Source: Corylus avellana (taxonomy: Eukaryota; Streptophyta; Magnoliopsida; Fagales; Betulaceae). Taken from it: a DNA stretch of 64,000 nt. The notes beneath the pieces were generated by a model. It worked only from the letters and a program-made list of their open reading frames with translations, was not told the origin of the DNA and searched no databases. The stretch spans positions 8,115,021 through 8,179,020 of the forward strand of contig NC_081541.1 of assembly GCF_901000735.1 (NCBI RefSeq), in the 5' to 3' direction. Positions 46,528 through 56,407 of this stretch are shown here, one piece after another (the stretch's first letter is position 1; every line of letters begins with the position of its first letter). The position numbers were made by a program, and so were the translations under genes.

Positions 46528-47463
46528 TGGGAAGAAGCAGCCCGTGATTTGTCAAAGGATTTACATTTGGTGTGTGCTTCTGCTTCAAAGGAAGAGATGT
46601 TTTTGCCAAGTGGTTCAAAATGCTGGTCACCATCTGTTGGTCCCAGTGCTGTTCCCAATGGCAACGGTTTGAGGAAGACTATGGCCAAAAAGTATCCTCC
46701 ACGAAGAAAAGTTTCGGCCATCAGAGACTTCCCTCCCTTGTGTGGAAGGAACGCCCCATGTCTTAGTAGGGAAGAGAGTGTGAAAGTCCATGCTTCTCCA
46801 AAGAACAAGAGTTTGGGTCAAGAAAAGCTTGTTATGGGTGACAGGCCATTGGAAGAGACTGAAAAAACTGACTTGAAGCGAATGAGAGAGGATGTTCAAA
46901 ATACAGTCGTGCGGAAGAGCAAATTTCAGGGGAATGTTTCTGTGGTAATTGGGGACAAAGTTAGAGCTGATTCTGATGGGCGTGCTACTAAAAAAATGAG
47001 GAAGCAAGATGGATTTGAAAGGTATTCTGAGATGAAGGTGGATCAGGAGCCTGTGTTGGACAGGCATGGGAAAGGGGCCTATAAACCATACCCATCTGAT
47101 TCTGATGGGCATGCGACTAAAAAATTCACGAAGCAAGATGGATTTGGAAGGTCTTCTGAGATGAAGGTGGACCAGGAGCCTGTGTTGGACAGGCATGGGA
47201 AAGGGGCCTATAAGCCATACCCAATTGATTCTGATGGATGTGCTACTAAAAAAATCAGGAAGCAAGATGGATTTGAAAGGTCTTCTGAGATGAAGGTGGA
47301 CCAGGAGCCTGTGTTGGAAAGGCATGGGAAAGGGGCCTATAAACCATACCCAACTGGCATTACAAGTGAAGATAAAGGAAAGAAATATAGTTTTCTAGAG
47401 CTTAGGAAACATAAATCTGCTGTCAGGACAAAGGATGAATCGAAAGTTTCTGGAGTAGAGTAA
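46165..47463 (+). CDS. SUVH5/6: SUVH5/6-type histone H3K9 methyltransferase copy A, N-terminal part (ends at in-frame TAA)
   Basis: N-terminal, non-catalytic part of a plant SU(VAR)3-9 homologue. Start ATG 46165 (MENMLHSESL) aligns with copy B at 54803. Contains KYPPRRKVSAIRDFPPLCGR (about residue 175), a motif shared by SUVH5/6 N-termini, and three 43-residue repeats at 46969-47355 with DSDG.ATKK, KQDGFERSSEMKVDQEPVL and GKGAYKPYP. The frame stops with TAA at 47461-47463 (GVE then stop), then stays open in the same frame into the SRA-SET part. So one codon separates this from the catalytic half. It may be a dying gene, or the catalytic half may be made from its own start. Confidence 0.75.
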   Translation: MENMLHSESLRTVTSVNGRHSEGRLGKLARENGYCSFRASPPKYERHKAFAVLDFPLGCGPFAPRIQSTEMLEQKKVLTSKEEKVIVSSDQVNELESVKAKPVKMQSPALNNAGLSEPVKGWEEAARDLSKDLHLVCASASKEEMFLPSGSKCWSPSVGPSAVPNGNGLRKTMAKKYPPRRKVSAIRDFPPLCGRNAPCLSREESVKVHASPKNKSLGQEKLVMGDRPLEETEKTDLKRMREDVQNTVVRKSKFQGNVSVVIGDKVRADSDGRATKKMRKQDGFERYSEMKVDQEPVLDRHGKGAYKPYPSDSDGHATKKFTKQDGFGRSSEMKVDQEPVLDRHGKGAYKPYPIDSDGCATKKIRKQDGFERSSEMKVDQEPVLERHGKGAYKPYPTGITSEDKGKKYSFLELRKHKSAVRTKDESKVSGVE

Positions 47464-47579
47464 AAAAAAAAGAACTCATCTATTTCAGGAAAGAATGCAA
47501 ATAAAGGCAGGGGTCAAATTGCTGTCGGGGATAAGCAGGATTCTGCTAAGGATGATGATGAATATTTAGACTTTCATAT

Positions 47580-47597
47580 ACTTATAAAAAAAAAAAA
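47580..47597 (+). mobile_element. 18-bp poly(A) micro-insertion in SUVH copy A coding frame
   Basis: ACTTATA plus A11, between TTTAGACTTTCATAT (47565-47579) and the same sequence with three extra T (47598-47615). Copy B has one uninterrupted TTTAGACTTTCACAT. Total gain 36 nt, frame kept. Confidence 0.8.
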
Positions 47598-47613
47598 TTT
47601 AGACTTTTTTCAT

Positions 47614-49185
47614 ATGGCTCCCGGACCACGGCGTTTTGGTGTAAACCTGCCACCCATTGGATTGAGTAGAAGTGGTGAAGTGAGGGAGACACTGCGGCTG
47701 TTCCCAGCTGTCTGTAGGAAGCTTTTGCAGGAAGAAGAAGCAAAGTCAAAGGAACGAAGAAAAACTAAAAGGAGGGTTGATCAAAAAGTATCAAAGATTC
47801 TTATGAAGAAAGGCAAATGTGTTAACACTGGAGAAAAAATCTTGGGATCTGTCCCAGGAGTTGAAGTTGGTGATGAGTTTCATTACAGGATTGAGCTTAA
47901 TAGTATTGGCCTTCATCGCCCGAATCAGGCTGGAATAGATTTTTTGAAGCATGATGGGGAGATCCTTGCAATTAGCATTGTGTCATCTGGGGGCTATGAT
48001 GATGATTTGGATAATTCAGATTCCTTGACATATACGGGCCAGGGAGGAAATGTGATGAATACTGATAAAGAACCTGAAGATCAGAAACTTGAACGGGGAA
48101 ACCTCGCTTTGAAGAATAGCATGCATAAAAGGAATCCTGTTAGGGTGATCCGTGGCTCTGAGTCTTCAAATGGAAAAATATATATCTATTATGGGCTATA
48201 TCTGGTGGAGAAATATTGGCAGGAATTGGGGTCACGTGGTAAGCTGATTTTCAAGTTTCGGTTGGACAGAATTCCAGGTCAACCAGAGCTTGCTTGGAAA
48301 GAAGTCCAAAAGCCCAACAAATTCAAAATAAGGGATGGTCTCCGTGTGGATGATATCTCACAAGGGAAAGAGTCGACTCCCATTTTTGTTGTGAACACCA
48401 TTGATGATGAGAAACCTTCACCGTTTAAATACATTACCAGCATGATATATCCTTATTGGTGCCGCCCTCTACCTCTCAAGGGCTGTAACTGTATTAATGG
48501 ATGCTTAGATTCCGAGAAATGTTCATGTTCAGTCAAGAACGGAGGAGAAATCCCATTTAACTATAATGGGGCTATAGTCAAAGCAAAGCCCCTCGTCTAT
48601 GAGTGTGGTCCTTGTTGCAAGTGCCCTTCTTCTTGCCATAATAGAGTCAGCCAGCATGGTATCAAATTTCAGCTTGAAATTTTTAAAACCAAATCGAAGG
48701 GGTGGGGTGTGAGATCCCTTAATTCGATTCCTTCAGGAAGTTTTGTTTGTGAGTATATAGGAGAGCTCCTTGAAGATAAGGAGGCTGAACGAAGAACCAG
48801 TAATGATGAGTATTTGTTTGATATTGGGAATAACTACAATGACAGTTCTCTTTGGGATGGACTCTCGTCACTAATGCCTGATGTGCAGGCAACTTCCTGT
48901 GAATTTGCGGATTATGGTTGTTTCACTATTGATGCAGCGCAGTATGGCAATGTGGGGAGATTCATCAACCATAGTTGCTCTCCCAATTTGTACGCGCAAA
49001 ATGTCCTATACGATCATGACGACAAAAGAATTCCTCACATAATGCTCTTTGCCGCCGAAAACATTCCTCCATTGCAAGAGCTGAATTTCCATTACAATAT
49101 GCATCAGGTTCATGATTCGAATGGAAATATAAAAAAGAGGAGTTGCTTTTGCGGTTCTATAGAGTGCACCAACAGGATGTATTGA
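47614..49185 (+). CDS. SUVH5/6: SUVH5/6-type histone H3K9 methyltransferase copy A, SRA-SET part
   Basis: Would bind methylated DNA and methylate H3K9 in nuclear heterochromatin. First ATG after the stop is 47614; 523 aa. SRA/YDG domain about 75-235 (GSVPGVEVGDEFHY, AISIVSSGGYDDD, LTYTGQGGN); cysteine-rich pre-SET about 295-360 (CNCINGCLDSEKCSC, YECGPCCKCPSSC); SET about 365-490 (GWGVRSLNSIPSGSFVCEYI, GRFINHSCSPNLYAQN); post-SET CFCGSIECTNRMY. Compared with copy B it has lost 12 residues before VRETLRLF, gained 12 residues by a LINE-tail insertion just before this ATG, and changed ELTYHYNYMIDQV to ELNFHYNMHQV near the active site. This suggests reduced constraint. Confidence 0.85.
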   Translation: MAPGPRRFGVNLPPIGLSRSGEVRETLRLFPAVCRKLLQEEEAKSKERRKTKRRVDQKVSKILMKKGKCVNTGEKILGSVPGVEVGDEFHYRIELNSIGLHRPNQAGIDFLKHDGEILAISIVSSGGYDDDLDNSDSLTYTGQGGNVMNTDKEPEDQKLERGNLALKNSMHKRNPVRVIRGSESSNGKIYIYYGLYLVEKYWQELGSRGKLIFKFRLDRIPGQPELAWKEVQKPNKFKIRDGLRVDDISQGKESTPIFVVNTIDDEKPSPFKYITSMIYPYWCRPLPLKGCNCINGCLDSEKCSCSVKNGGEIPFNYNGAIVKAKPLVYECGPCCKCPSSCHNRVSQHGIKFQLEIFKTKSKGWGVRSLNSIPSGSFVCEYIGELLEDKEAERRTSNDEYLFDIGNNYNDSSLWDGLSSLMPDVQATSCEFADYGCFTIDAAQYGNVGRFINHSCSPNLYAQNVLYDHDDKRIPHIMLFAAENIPPLQELNFHYNMHQVHDSNGNIKKRSCFCGSIECTNRMY

Positions 49186-49379
49186 GGCAGAGTAAGAAGA
49201 GAAGGTCGGATTTAAAGTGAAGAGGTAATTTGCTTGCTTTCTATTAGTATATATTAATGTTTTTATTATTATTTCTATTCTTGCTCAGATGCTCATGTGT
49301 AGATACAAACACACCATTTACGTAAGAAGGTCGAAATTGAGTCTCAAGGTCATACTTTTTCTTTTCTTGAGAATTCCCA

Positions 49380-50138
49380 ACGGTTGGACTTTTCACCTGA
49401 TTTGGGAGGTTTCCTGAACTCACTCTTTCTTGATTTGAAAAAATTTCTGAATCTCTTGGGAAGCATGTCAAATTCTCATCAAGAGGAGTCACTAGCCTTT
49501 TCCCTAACTATTTTCAAGGCTAAGTTTTTTTTTCTTGGGTTCAGGTAAGGTGAGTTCTTAGGTGTAGGGGGATTCTACAAGTTCCTCTATTCTCATTGTA
49601 TCAAGGTAATTGCCTTTTTCAATAACAGTGACCTTAGGTCTAAACATCTCAAGTAGAGATTGCGTGACCTTGCTGTTTTTGGAATCTTCTCACCTAGGTT
49701 AAACTGGAGTTCACAATATCATTCAATTTAGCAAAGAACTCATCAAAAATTTTGTCCTCTTTCATTCTAATCTCATCAAACCTAGAGGTCAACACCTGAA
49801 ATTTTGAATTTTTAACAATTTTAGCACCTTCATGAATCACCTCTAAGATATCCCATGCATCCTTAGCCATTTCACATAGATATTCTTTTGAAATCCTCTT
49901 GTGAAACATCCACAAAGAAAGCATGGAACATATTACTATTTCAATTATAAGCATTCAATTCATCCTTAGACTACATGTCAATATTAGTAGCGGGTTTAAT
50001 CCAACCATTTTCAACAATCATCTAAACACGTTCATTCAATAACTTGAAGAACACTCTCATGTGAACCTTCCCGTAAGCATAATTATTGCCATCAAAATAA
50101 GGAGGAACAAACAAAGATTGAAATTGAACAAGAGCCAT
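49380..50138 (-). mobile_element. Copia-type LTR retrotransposon gag remnant
   Basis: Minus strand starts at 50138 with MALVQFQSLFVPPYFDGNNY, AYGKVHMRVFFKLLNERV, and continues in another frame to AKDAWDILEVIHEGAK, SRFDEIRMKEDKIFDEFFAK and LNDIVNS (about 49850-49694), typical of the UBN2-type gag of plant copia elements. Frameshifts and stops break it. The flanks to about 51700 may be its leader or LTR, itself hit by the LINE at 50518. Confidence 0.7.
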
Positions 50139-50517
50139 GACAACGGATTTCAAGGATCACACTTAAAAAATTAATCCAACAAAGTGAACCAAGGCTCTTA
50201 CCAATTGAAGATTTTTGATTTAAACCCAAGATACAACACAAGATTACCAAGCTACTTGTTAAGTCAATTACCAAAGTTATCAATATGAAAATTCAAGAAA
50301 GCATAAAATCAAACAACACAAAGGTTTTAGTAACGAAGTGGAAACTTTTTGAAAAACTCTTCAAAAGTAAAACTACTATGGAGAGCAGGCAACCCCAAAA
50401 GCATCCGCTATAGAAGACTTATGTTAGAGATTGATCTTATTTACAAAACCTTTGTAACTCCCAAGACTCAATTCATAACCCCAACAAACGTCTCATTCGC
50501 CTCTTACCACAATAATT

Positions 50518-51251
50518 TTTTTTTTTGATAAGTAATGATGCATTAAAGAGCGCAGAGGGGCGCAACCCAAGTACACATGGAGTATACAAGAGAGCGACTA
50601 AGTAGAGGAGAAAGAGGAAGAGAACATAAAAAGAAAATCAGGGAAATTGATCTCTAGGGGAGCAAGCCATTCTGCAGTCCACATAAAGAGCGTATACAAA
50701 AAGAAATTAACAATGTCCTCAAGGTTTCTCGACAAATCCTCAAAGCATCTAGCATTCCTTTCCTTCCATTAGCACCACATAAGACACAGTGGAGCCATCT
50801 TCCACACCACCGCGCTTCGGGATTTACCACCCGACCACCAACTAGCTAACATTTCCTTGACGCTTCTAGGCATAACCCAACACATGTTGAAACGAGAGAA
50901 GATAACATCCCACAAAAAGCGCGCAACCCCGCAGTGAAGAAAGAGATGATCCACAGGCTCCCCATTTGATTCACACATACAACATCGATTAATCACAACT
51001 ATGCCCCTCTTCCTAACATTATTCAAGGTAAGAGACTTTCCAAGGGCGTCCAACCAAGCAAAAAAAGCCACTCTCGAAGGAACCTTAATGCGCCAAATAC
51101 TTTTCCAGGGGAAATGGATGGGCTCTTTAAGGACGAGCTTCCTATAAAAGGAGCGAACCTCAAACTTCCCTTTTCTAGAGGGGATCCACCACATCCGATC
51201 CTCCCCTTCCCCCCGCAACGAGATCGAATACAAGAGCGAGAGAAGGGAAAA
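50518..51251 (-). mobile_element. 5'-truncated LINE with perfect 18-bp target-site duplication
   Basis: Minus strand encodes [39 protein letters not shown], the cysteine/histidine cluster INRCCMCESNGEPVDHLFLH and a stop after LMWC. 3' end as in the 11766 element: GGGTTGCGCCCCTCTGCGC and TTACTTATC-poly(A). Target-site duplication CCTCTTACCACAATAATT at 50500-50517 and 51252-51269, identical, so the insertion is young. It sits in the copia remnant between the two SUVH genes. Confidence 0.92.
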
Positions 51252-51269
51252 CCTCTTACCACAATAATT

Positions 51270-53314
51270 CTAGAACCTTTGTCTTTCTTCTCCATGGATC
51301 ACCTTCACGAGCAAATCTTGTCCACTTCAACGCATAACTCTAGTGGCTATAGGCTTTTCTGTGGCTTGAATGGCAAGTATGAAACAAGGAGAAGACTTGA
51401 AAATATTTTGGCTAAAGAACAATGGTAAACCTCCCTTATAACTATGAAAATAGCATCTTCGGGTGTAGCATATAAGGCCTATATAGAAGGGGAGAAAACT
51501 AATTCTTTTAGGCTTAGTTGACTACTGAAAAAACAATATGCTGCAATTGATGCGAACCAACTAGTTACAAAACATAGGAAAGGATAAATCAACTACTTCG
51601 AGAGAGCTGTGATCTCTATTGGCTACTTCGAGGGAGCCTTACCTCCAAAACACAGTAAACTATATTCTAAAATAATAATCAAATCATGCTTTGTTATTGA
51701 TAGTTCCCCTTTAAATAGAGAAACAATATACTATTGATTATATAATAGACCAATTAGGTCTTGACTTGAACAACTCTAATAAAGAAAGAATCTAACTATT
51801 TATTAGAATATAAAATCTACGGAGATATACTCCTTATTGGACTTTAACACGATGCCGGACGATATCAAATAATTATGATCATATCAGTAATCTTGTTTGA
51901 ACAATAATTAATTATGTTCGAACAAAATCTAGGGCTTCACAATTTTATTGTGTGGTGATTGGGCTTCAAATAGCACTTCAATCAAGGTATTATGTGCTCC
52001 TCTCGTTCGAATGGGTTTTGAACGAGACTATGATCGAATGATTCTATATGTTAATTTAAGACTGCGTTCGTGGTTGCGATCGAATCATGCTGGACTTTCT
52101 TGTTCGAACAAGAGTGATTTTGTTTTAACAAGATCTTTAATCTCTCAGTTCCAACACTAAATTTTTACCGACTCAAACCTATACTTAAAGTCGGGGTTGT
52201 GCAAGTAAAGTATTACCCACGACATCTGTAAATTCATGGTCAGGTCCCACCCTAGACATCAGCATTGTCGGGGTTGTGCAAGTATGTTTTTTCTAGTCAG
52301 TTTACAATGTTGTCAGCATAGTCGCAATGAGATACCGCCCTAGACTTCAACATATTGGGGGTTGTACAAGTATGTGTTTCCCAGTTAGTTCAGTATTACC
52401 ATAGCATAAACATAGTCATGATCAGATCTGCCATAGGCGGAGAAGTGCCACCCTAGACGTCAGCATGGTCGAGGGGGCAAGGATGTCTTTCCATTAAATG
52501 TGACTCATGGTGTCAGCATAGTCATGGTTGCAAAACAAAAGCATTTTGAGTTAGAAACATTTTCATCATTTTAATGCTTGCAAGAACCTATTTATTATGT
52601 GCAGCATTTCTAGAACAACTAGTCTTTTGTTAGTAGAGTCTTCAGTAGTTACTATGCAAAGCATTTCAGAACAACTAGTATATGTCAGTTTAGTTTTCAT
52701 AACATCATACTAGTTTTCACTTTTAAAGAATAAAACCCTCTCTCATTACAATTCAAGAATAGAGAAATTCATATTTGGTTAGAAAGTTTTAGTATCATAT
52801 ACTCATGAGCTCACAGTTTTACTTATAATACTTTTTTTACAGAAATTACAGTTGTCGCAGCAGAAGAGGGACCAGAGTAGGAGAGGTAGGCTCGATCCTT
52901 AGGGTTTCCTTTCAGCTTGTACAGTTTTGGATCCAGCGGATTGTAATGTTATCCTGATCAGATGTATTTGGATGACATATGTGCCCTTTGTATATGGCAA
53001 TAGTGTCTGTTGCTATGTATCTAAGATATGTAGTTTGGACAAGAGATGTAAACTGTAATGATGAATATATAAGGATATAACAGTAGCACCACGACTCAAG
53101 GATAAGGATATAAGGATATAACAGTGCGAGTTTTTATAAGGATATAACAGTAGCATCATGTCTCAAGAAGCGAAGATCAATGGATTAAATCTTCCTTCCC
53201 CTTTTCCTTCTTCTTGAAACACGTTACGATAGCGATATATGATGTTTTTTTTCATCTTTCATAACAACCATTGATATTGAAAGAAGTAGTAGATTTTGCA
53301 TTTGTTAAAATCTT

Positions 53315-53362
<48 letters not shown>

Positions 53363-53780
53363 TTTTTCTGTTATTAAAACAAACATATTAATAAACAACT
53401 ATTTAAAAAATTTACATTTATGACATATCAAAACATTTTTCCAAACAAAAATAAATAACTTTCAAAAGATATAAACAAACATTCCCACCTTTTCTGCCAT
53501 CATAATCTTCAATAATTCTGAAGATATTATACAATGTATAATTTCCCTTTTTTTTTTTTTTTTTTTTTGAGTGAATAATTTCTTAAATACTAACTAACCA
53601 TTGATTTCAAATTAAATAGTGAAATTTCACCATATTTATTCCTCATTTTTATTAATACAATATTCATTATATTTAAAAATAATAATAAATACCGATATAG
53701 AAAAACCATTTAAAAACATATTAAATTTTTGACTGAAATGGACAGAGGGGTACTGCAATGCCTGTTTCTCTGCCTGTACA
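51270..53780. other. Intergenic DNA, probably decayed LTR retrotransposon
   Basis: 52180-52520 has three or four degenerate repeats of CACCCTAGACATCAGCAT and GTCGGGGTTGTGCAAGTA at 75-110-bp spacing. 52850-53050 looks like an LTR end. (AT)n at about 53322-53354 and poly(T) at 53549-53569. No gene seen. Confidence 0.4.
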
Positions 53781-54793
53781 AAACGGTATCGATTTAGAAC
53801 CTGGAAACACTTTAACGGCGTCGTTTTGCATATACAGAACAACGATCTCACCCTTAAATCTCATTCTGATTATTTTTCTCGGTTCAAGGTTCCTTGCCTT
53901 CCCCTTTCTGTGGTTAAAGAAAACCTAATTTTGCTCAGTTCATGCGAGCACTTCGGATTGCAGTTTAAATCTCCAACATTTTTCATCGGGTTCCAATCAT
54001 TACGAGCTGTTGATTACTCTGAAAATCACTGGTCAACTATACGTCCATGGTTCGTCTTCTTTCCTCTTCTTGATTTTTCCCGATTGGTATGTCTGTGGGA
54101 CACTAATCTCTTAAAAGCTTTTATTGCATGGAGACTTTCAGGTTTTTTTTTTTTAAAAAAAAATAAAAATTAATAGCAGTAATTTTACTTCAAATTTGAT
54201 GCGAATTTAAGGATTAATCTCCATTTCTGTTTTCTCTTAATATGCTGAAAATTTGGTGTACGGTTCTTAAACAGTTAATACTCCAAGCATTAAGTTCCTC
54301 ACCGAGTTTTGGCTGAATACAAACAGTTATATCTTTCATATATGTTTTGATTATTTGAAAATTGTTGGGAAGGAGGATAATTAAGTTTCTGAATGTTGGT
54401 AGATTTTTCATTTTTTGGATCTGGGGACACAATGTTTTAATGAAATCCTGAATGTTATTTTTGTTTTAATTTTCTCTGCGGTTTGGTAAGTCACTAGAAG
54501 AAGGGAAGGGTTATTTTGCCGGTGGAACTTTGGTTTAATTTTGTAAGCAGTGTTATATGTTCTGGATGGGGGTTTCTTTTCTTTTTAAATTCCTGTGTGT
54601 TTAGTGTTTTGGTATGACCTGAGAAACCAAAATATAAGAGTTCGAGTTCTCCTTTGTTTTCTGGTTGTCTTGTCTACAAGCAAAATGTCATATTCATTTG
54701 TTGTTTAATCTTTGGAATTAGTATGCTTTACTGATACTTATTTGGTTTCTGGATTGCTTTAGAGTGCTGTTTTGATTTGTTTTGGAAGTTCGA

Positions 54794-56377
54794 ATGGGGG
54801 TTATGGACAATAAGCTGCATTCAGAGTCTCTTAGAAAAGTTACATCAGTAAACGCTAGTCATTCTGAAGGAAGATTGAGAAAATCGGCAATGGAGAACAG
54901 TGATTGTTCTTTTCGTACTAGTCCACCAAAGTATAAGAGGCGCAAAGTTTATGCGGTTCGTGACTTTCCACCATTTCCTCCACAAATCCAGTCTACGGAT
55001 ATGCTTGAGCGAAAAAATGTTTCGACATCAAAGGAAGAAGTGGTCGTTTCATCTGATAAGGTGAGTGGACTTGAATCTGTGAATGCTGAACCTGTAAAAA
55101 TGCAGTCACCAGCTTTGGAAGCTTTGAACAATGCAGGGTTGAGTGAACATGTAAATGGTTTAGAGTGCAAAGTTTTTGCTACTGGGGAATTTCCACCAGA
55201 ATGTGGACCATTTGTTCCACGAATCCAGTCTACAGAGATGCTTGAGGAAAAAAATGTTTTGAAATCAAAGGAAAAAGAAGTGGTCGTTTCATCTGATCAG
55301 GTGAGTGGACTTGAATCTGTGAATGCTGAACCTGTAAAAATGCAGTCACCAGTTTTGGAAGCTTTGAACAATGCAGAGTTGAGTGAACCTGTAAAGGGTT
55401 TAGAGAGCAAAGTTTCTGCTGTTGGTGACATTCCACCAAGATGTGGACCATTTGCTCCACGAATCCAGTCTACAGAGATGCTGGAGGGAAAAAATGTTTT
55501 GACATCAAAGGAAGAAAAAGTGGTTTTTTCATCTGATGAGGTGAATGGACTTGAATCTGTGAATGCTGAACCTGTAAAAATGCAGTCTCCAGCTTTGGAA
55601 GCTTTGAACAATGCAGGGTTGAGTGAACCTGTAAATGGTGTAGAAGATGCAGCCTGTGATTTGTCAAAGGATTTACATTTGGTGGGTGCTTCCGCTTCAA
55701 AGGAAGAGATGTTTTTGCCAAGTGGTTCTAAATGCTGCTCATCCTCTGGTGCTCCCAGTGTTGTTCCCAATGGCAATGGTTTGAGGAAGACTATGGCTAA
55801 AAAGTATCCTCCACGAAGAAAAGTTTCAGCCATCCGAGACTTCCCTCCCTTGTGTTTAAGGAACGCCCCAAATCTTAGTAAGGTAGGGAGTGTGAAAGTG
55901 CTTACTTCTCCTAAGAATAGGAGTTTGGGTCAAGAGAAGTCTGATATGGGTGACAGGCCATTGGAAGACACTGAAAAAGCTGACTTGAAGCGAATGGGAG
56001 AGGATGTTCAAAATACAGATGCACAGAAGAGCAAATTTCAGGGGATTGTTTCTGTGATAAATGGAGACAAAGTTGGAGCTGAATCTGATGGGCATGCTAC
56101 TAAAAAAATCAGGAACCAAGATGGATTTGAAAGGTCTTCTGAGATTAAGGTGTACCAGGAGCCTGTGTTGGACAGGGTCGTGGTTCTGGGTCTGATGGCT
56201 GCTCCAAATTGTCCTTGGAGGCGTGGGAAAGGGGCCTATAAACCATACCCAACTGGCATTGCAAGTGAAGGTAAAGAAAAGAAATATCGTTTTCTAGAGC
56301 TTGGAAAACATAAATCTGCTGTCAGGACAAAGGATGAAGCAAAAGTTTTTGGAGTAAAGCCTAAAAAAGAGAACTAA
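54794..56377 (+). CDS. SUVH5/6: SUVH5/6-type histone H3K9 methyltransferase copy B, N-terminal part (ends at in-frame TAA)
   Basis: Paralogue of copy A, same orientation. ATG 54794 (MGVMDNKLHSESL) or 54803. Three tandem repeats of about 75-80 residues (54944-55168, 55169-55408, 55409-55648) share FPP..GPF.PRIQSTEMLE, VVVSSDQVSGLESVNAEPVK and MQSPALEALNNAGLSEPV. Copy A has a single one. Then KKYPPRRKVSAIRDFPPLC and one copy of the DGHATKKIRNQDGFERSSE module, which here keeps VVLGLMAAPNCPWRRGKGAY. The frame ends PKKEN-TAA (56375-56377) and stays open in the same frame beyond it, as in copy A but with the stop five codons further on. Confidence 0.78.
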   Translation: MGVMDNKLHSESLRKVTSVNASHSEGRLRKSAMENSDCSFRTSPPKYKRRKVYAVRDFPPFPPQIQSTDMLERKNVSTSKEEVVVSSDKVSGLESVNAEPVKMQSPALEALNNAGLSEHVNGLECKVFATGEFPPECGPFVPRIQSTEMLEEKNVLKSKEKEVVVSSDQVSGLESVNAEPVKMQSPVLEALNNAELSEPVKGLESKVSAVGDIPPRCGPFAPRIQSTEMLEGKNVLTSKEEKVVFSSDEVNGLESVNAEPVKMQSPALEALNNAGLSEPVNGVEDAACDLSKDLHLVGASASKEEMFLPSGSKCCSSSGAPSVVPNGNGLRKTMAKKYPPRRKVSAIRDFPPLCLRNAPNLSKVGSVKVLTSPKNRSLGQEKSDMGDRPLEDTEKADLKRMGEDVQNTDAQKSKFQGIVSVINGDKVGAESDGHATKKIRNQDGFERSSEIKVYQEPVLDRVVVLGLMAAPNCPWRRGKGAYKPYPTGIASEGKEKKYRFLELGKHKSAVRTKDEAKVFGVKPKKEN

Positions 56378-56407
56378 TCTATTTCAAGAAACACTGCTAA
56401 TCAAGGT

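Noticed and set aside
46627..47325. 232-codon minus frame opposite the SUVH copy A repeats
   Set aside because: It is the complement of the 43-residue coding repeats; no family resemblance.
47451..47490. A normal intron removing the SUVH copy A stop
   Set aside because: There is an acceptor-like TCTATTTCAG after the stop but no matching GT donor in copy A close upstream that keeps frame, and SUVH5/6 coding regions are usually intronless. Kept only as a possibility in the findings.
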